A stretch of DNA of 9,448 nucleotides. Origin: Actinomycetota bacterium. GTDB lineage: Bacteria > Actinomycetota > Humimicrobiia > Humimicrobiales > Humimicrobiaceae. Of the stretch, positions 6,617-9,448 are shown piece by piece; the stretch's first letter is position 1; every line of letters begins with the position of its first letter. The stretch covers positions 1 through 9,448 of the forward strand of contig JAQVJB010000076.1 in NCBI GenBank assembly GCA_028695395.1. Reading direction: 5' to 3'. Below the pieces are notes generated by a model that was not told where the DNA came from, did not search any database, and saw only the letters and a program-made list of their open reading frames with translations. Made by a program: the position numbers and the translations under genes.

Positions 6617-8926
6617 CTAAAGTTTTCTTGCCAGAAAATATCTGCTGGTAAACTGAAGGCCGAGCAACTTATCAATATTCTCAAAATCTCTTCTGATAAG
6701 GCCGGCTTTATCTTCTATGCCGGCTTTTTCTTCACTGCTGCTTTTTAATCCTGAAATTATTTGTTTCATCTCGTTCATATCATAACCAAGATTCTTTATT
6801 TCAAACACAAGCTGCTTAAATATATTAAAATATATAAGAATAAGCCTTTCCCTGTTTTTTCTGTTAATCTCATTCATTTCAGCATTTATCTGCTGATGTA
6901 TATTATTATTAATAGATTTCATTACTTCATTAAAGCTTTTTCTTACATTTTCAAAATAAAGGCTCGTAAGCGAATAAAAATATTTTTTTAACTTTCCTTT
7001 AATTGATTTATCTTTATTTAATTCTTCAGAACTCAGAATATCGAATTTGCTTAAAAGCTTTAAACTTCTAAAATTATTCTGCTTGAATTTTATCTCAAAT
7101 AGTTCGAACAATTCATTTTTACCAAAAAGGTCGCCGATTTCAGAATATGATTTTGCAAGTTCCGACTCTTCATCAAATTTTTCATAATTTCCTTTTTCAA
7201 TTATGTCAAAACCTGCATTCTTTAAGATATATTCAACTGTAAAATTGTCTATCGTTTCACTGTTGTCAAACGATTTTCCGCTAATATTTACAAGATGGCT
7301 CAATCCCTTTTTCTCTGGAATAGAGAAAAATAATATTCCATCATTTTTCAGCCTCATATTTATTATATTTATGATGTCATAAAAATTTTTAGAAGTGAGG
7401 CTTTGGAAAGCATTGTTTACTATTACAGTATCGAAACTGGTTCTTTTCAATATTGCACTCTTTATGCTGCCTATTATTTCCTGATAATGGTCCTCCATTT
7501 TATTTTTCCGGGATTCTGTGTCCGTTTCAATAAAAAAGACTTTGCCGAGTTCATTCTCTCCGATGTATTGTAAATCTCTGTTTTTATTATCCGTTATAAA
7601 TAAAGCACTTGTAATGCCTTCAATATTGTTTTTTACAAGATTTACCATTTTTTTATTCTGCATCTCTAAAATCTTAATGAGGTTTTTCTTGTCTGATGCA
7701 GGTTCGGATTTTACGCAATAATCAACAAGAGGTTTCGCGATATTCTGCCACGAATATTTAGGTGCAATTTTATTCAGATTTCTCTTATATATCTCCCTTA
7801 AACTTTTATTGGAAAGAATACTGTCAAGAACGCGCGCCAGGTTCTGGGCATTCTCATATTTAACTACCTCTCCGATATTTTCTTCCTTGACCAGTTTTGC
7901 AATTGAATCTCCCTCGGTAGAAATTATCGGCAGCCTTGCCCATATATAATCCATCACTCTTGTCCTGTATGAAAACTCTGTTTCAATTCTTTTCTGATGA
8001 ATAGATATGCCTACATCTGCTTCCAGAAGAAAATTCTGCCTTAATTCATATGGAGTCCATTCGTTAAAAAAGACATACTCATCAAGCAAGTCAAGCTCTT
8101 TGCTTAAATTGATTGCCTCTATGCATTTCTGCATTTCAGGAAGCTTGGGGTCTGGATGCTTTATGCCTATAAATACAAGCTTTATATCATTTCTGTGCCT
8201 TGAAAGTTCCCAGACTGATTTTATAGCTGTGAGAGGATCAAGCCAGTTCCATATGCCGCCTCCCCAGAGTACTATTTTGTCTTCAACATTTATCTTTGGG
8301 AATACAGTCCTTATCATTTCCCTATTGTGTTCCGGAATATTTGCTGGTATTCCGAAAGGAACAACATCAATAAGTTTTCTGAATGAAGCGTCATTATCAT
8401 AGTTATACGGATTTATTCTTCCAAGAGCAGTCAGCATGCCTATCCAGTAATCTCTTTGCTTTTCGCTTGCGCAGATAAAAAAATCACCGATTGATAGCTG
8501 GATATTAAGAATATTCAAATTGTTTTTATCAATCCTGACTCTTTCTGCCTCATTTTCATCCCTGTACATTTCAAGGCTTTCAAGGTTAAAAGGATTATAC
8601 AGGTCTACGACTATTCTGCCTTTAAAATTTCTTATATATGGAAAGTAATAAAGCAAATGCCCCTGTATGAAGATAGTTTCTGAAGATTCTATTGATTTCT
8701 GTATGGATTTATAATTATTTAAATCATAAGTAATGGATTTAAAAGGGGTTTCTATGTCTATTTTATTGGGAGCAGCCAAGGTTACATCGCAGGCTGATGA
8801 AAGTATTTTGGATAATTCATAAAATCTGATTCCCGGACCAGCCATATTCTGTCCGATATAATCATAGCTTATAACCAGAACTTTTTTCTTCCCGATTATG
8901 TTTTCAGAAATTACCTCGTTTTCCAT
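6617..8926 (-). CDS. GT4 glycosyltransferase fused to methyltransferase-like domain and coiled-coil tail
   Basis: A 769-aa three-part protein. Residues about 14-405 form a GT4-type GT-B glycosyltransferase: KVLVISYDYIGQNMAGPGIRFYEL (15-38), VVPFGIP (188-194), VLWGGGIWNWLDPLTAI (219-235), LVFIGIKHP (250-258) and SYRTRVMDYIWARLPIISTEGD (319-340), which stands where the E-x7-E region lies in relatives. Residues about 435-580 resemble a class I SAM methyltransferase: SALFITDN, VFFIETD, FDTVIVNNAFQSL (498-510), then MRLKNDGILFFSIPEKKG (524-541) and ILKNAGFDIIEKG (567-579). The glycine-rich SAM loop is absent, so this part is probably catalytically dead. Residues about 650-725 are helical with hydrophobic residues spaced 3-4 apart (F658, V661, F665, V668, I672, I676, I680, M684, I687), suggesting a coiled coil. 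ATG start with AGGAG 5 nt upstream. It may be a processive or scaffolding transferase; that role is inference. Confidence 0.87.
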   Translation of the reverse strand: MENEVISENIIGKKKVLVISYDYIGQNMAGPGIRFYELSKILSSACDVTLAAPNKIDIETPFKSITYDLNNYKSIQKSIESSETIFIQGHLLYYFPYIRNFKGRIVVDLYNPFNLESLEMYRDENEAERVRIDKNNLNILNIQLSIGDFFICASEKQRDYWIGMLTALGRINPYNYDNDASFRKLIDVVPFGIPANIPEHNREMIRTVFPKINVEDKIVLWGGGIWNWLDPLTAIKSVWELSRHRNDIKLVFIGIKHPDPKLPEMQKCIEAINLSKELDLLDEYVFFNEWTPYELRQNFLLEADVGISIHQKRIETEFSYRTRVMDYIWARLPIISTEGDSIAKLVKEENIGEVVKYENAQNLARVLDSILSNKSLREIYKRNLNKIAPKYSWQNIAKPLVDYCVKSEPASDKKNLIKILEMQNKKMVNLVKNNIEGITSALFITDNKNRDLQYIGENELGKVFFIETDTESRKNKMEDHYQEIIGSIKSAILKRTSFDTVIVNNAFQSLTSKNFYDIINIINMRLKNDGILFFSIPEKKGLSHLVNISGKSFDNSETIDNFTVEYILKNAGFDIIEKGNYEKFDEESELAKSYSEIGDLFGKNELFELFEIKFKQNNFRSLKLLSKFDILSSEELNKDKSIKGKLKKYFYSLTSLYFENVRKSFNEVMKSINNNIHQQINAEMNEINRKNRERLILIYFNIFKQLVFEIKNLGYDMNEMKQIISGLKSSSEEKAGIEDKAGLIRRDFENIDKLLGLQFTSRYFLARKL
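6701..6727 (-). repeat. Short 18-nt-spaced duplication in the coiled-coil tail coding region
   Basis: GCCGGCTTT occurs at 6701-6709 and again at 6719-6727, giving E-K-A-G-I-E-D-K-A-G-L-I in the protein (about residues 733-744). The copies are exactly 18 nt apart, the same in-frame period as the hexapeptide repeats in the neighbouring GT2 gene. Each also carries the palindrome GCCGGC. Confidence 0.6.
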
Positions 8927-8931
8927 AGAAA

Positions 8932-8936
8932 CTCCT
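8932..8936 (-). promoter_or_regulatory. Ribosome binding site of the 769-aa glycosyltransferase gene
   Basis: AGGAG on the minus strand with a 5-nt spacer to the ATG at 8924-8926. It supports this ATG as the start. The 75-bp AT-rich gap before it could hold an internal promoter, but none is clear. Confidence 0.7.
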
Positions 8937-9001
8937 GTAATTGAATATTTAAAACTTAATAATAGAATAAATTAAGATTAATTAAAATGATTAAATATTT
9001 T

Positions 9002-9448
9002 TTAATTAACCGGTAAAGATTTTAAAAATTTTCTTATTTTATATATTCTTAATGAATTTCTGATTTTTAACAATAGATTAGGCATGCAAAAAAGAATATT
9101 AATCAGATATGCTTTTACAAGTGGAATCATCTGATCACGTGTCGCTCCAGTCTTAAGCCATTTTACTTCCCGGAAGAAAAATATCTTAAATATGTCCATG
9201 CAGCCTGAATTTATTACTGCACATCTTATACGGTTTTTATGATAGTAGTAATAAAAATTTTTTGAGAATTTCCTGCTTGAAGCGCCTTCAAAATGCCTTA
9301 CAAATGCAGAAGGCTCTAATGCAACCTTAAAACCTGCTCTTTTTATCTTAAGGCAGTAATCAAGCTCCTCAAAATATGCAGGCCTGTAGCCACTGTCAAA
9401 TCCTCCAATTTTTTCAAATAAATAAAAAGGAGTAATAAAAAAAGCACC
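9002..9448 (-). CDS. Family 2 glycosyltransferase, C-terminal part (5' end beyond window)
   Basis: An open frame of 148 codons plus TAA runs from the right edge of the window to 9002. It has no start inside the window; the first internal ATG is at 9199, but the upstream codons are clearly part of the same protein. The translation opens GAFFITPFYLFEKIGGFD, followed by PAYFEELDYCLKIKRAGFKV and PSAFVRHFEGAS. These are the C-terminal GT2 motifs seen in rhamnosyltransferase-like enzymes: the G-A-F strand, a 'GGFD.gY.pAYFEElDyClkikraGfkv' helix-strand with an acidic E-E-L-D catalytic/metal site, and the H-x-E-G-A-S element. After it comes a Tyr-rich stretch (FYYYYHKNR) and a basic/hydrophobic C-terminus ending in KSLPVN. 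It is followed by a 75-nt gap to the next glycosyltransferase gene. The N-terminal sugar-nucleotide-binding half is not visible, so the full length and substrate cannot be judged. Confidence 0.88.
   Translation of the reverse strand, partial: GAFFITPFYLFEKIGGFDSGYRPAYFEELDYCLKIKRAGFKVALEPSAFVRHFEGASSRKFSKNFYYYYHKNRIRCAVINSGCMDIFKIFFFREVKWLKTGATRDQMIPLVKAYLINILFCMPNLLLKIRNSLRIYKIRKFLKSLPVN

Noticed and set aside
6701..6727. GCCGGC-containing repeats as a REP element or terminator
   Set aside because: They lie inside coding sequence, are direct rather than extended inverted repeats, and are explained by an in-frame 18-nt duplication.
8007..8402. 131-codon plus-strand ORF inside the 769-aa glycosyltransferase gene
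   Set aside because: It is antisense to the well-conserved GT4 domain, its Ser/Phe-rich translation is typical of a reverse-strand shadow, and no family is recognisable.
8927..9001. Internal promoter in the 75-bp gap before the 769-aa gene
   Set aside because: The gap is almost wholly A+T, so many loose -10-like hexamers exist, but no -35/-10 pair stands out.
9002..9199. A separate 65-aa gene starting at the ATG at 9199
   Set aside because: The frame stays open upstream to the window edge and encodes clear GT2 motifs (GGFD, PAYFEELDYC, HFEGAS). The ATG is an internal methionine.

Overview
This is a strongly AT-rich bacterial window in which every supportable gene lies on the minus strand. 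Most of it is a block of five consecutive glycosyltransferase genes (about 9448 down to 1037), so it reads as the interior of a cell-surface polysaccharide or glycoprotein-glycan locus. Several genes have clear Shine-Dalgarno sites (AGGAGG before the small antitoxin-like gene, AGGAG before the 769-aa protein, GGAG before the partial dehydrogenase). This fits a low-GC, SD-using bacterium and argues mildly against Bacteroidota. The Lys/Asn/Ile-rich proteins and domain-rich glycosyltransferases suggest an anaerobic or uncultured lineage, but I cannot name a phylum from this sequence.

Layout in the direction of transcription (right to left): (i) 9448-9002, the C-terminal part of a GT2 glycosyltransferase whose start lies outside the window; (ii) 8926-6617, a 769-aa fusion of a GT4 glycosyltransferase, a degenerate methyltransferase-like domain and a helical/coiled-coil tail; (iii) 6593-5016, a 525-aa GT2 enzyme whose catalytic fold is interrupted by an Asp/Asn/Lys hexapeptide repeat and a beta-rich insert; (iv) 4881-3199, a 560-aa GT4 enzyme with a beta-rich insert of apparently the same kind; (v) 3171-2182, a WbbL/rhamnosyltransferase-like GT2 enzyme; (vi) 2179-1037, a membrane-anchored GT2 enzyme. 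Gaps inside the block are 75, 23, 134, 27 and 2 nt, consistent with one transcription unit. The 134-nt gap holds three direct copies of a 16-bp sequence.

Beyond the block, and in the same orientation, are a stand-alone Phd/YefM-type antitoxin-like gene (788-561) with a strong RBS and a good intrinsic terminator (450-416) but no visible toxin, a roughly 460-bp non-coding stretch, and the first 33 codons of a short-chain dehydrogenase/reductase (100-1).

The glycosyltransferases probably act in sequence, building an oligosaccharide on a lipid carrier or protein on the cytoplasmic side of the membrane. Donor and acceptor sugars cannot be read from the sequence. No flippase, polymerase, ligase or nucleotide-sugar synthesis gene is visible, so these would lie elsewhere. 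The most interesting signal is the apparent sharing of one accessory beta-sandwich-like domain by a GT-A enzyme and a GT-B enzyme two genes apart, together with the three-part GT4-methyltransferase-like-coiled-coil protein that could act as a scaffold.
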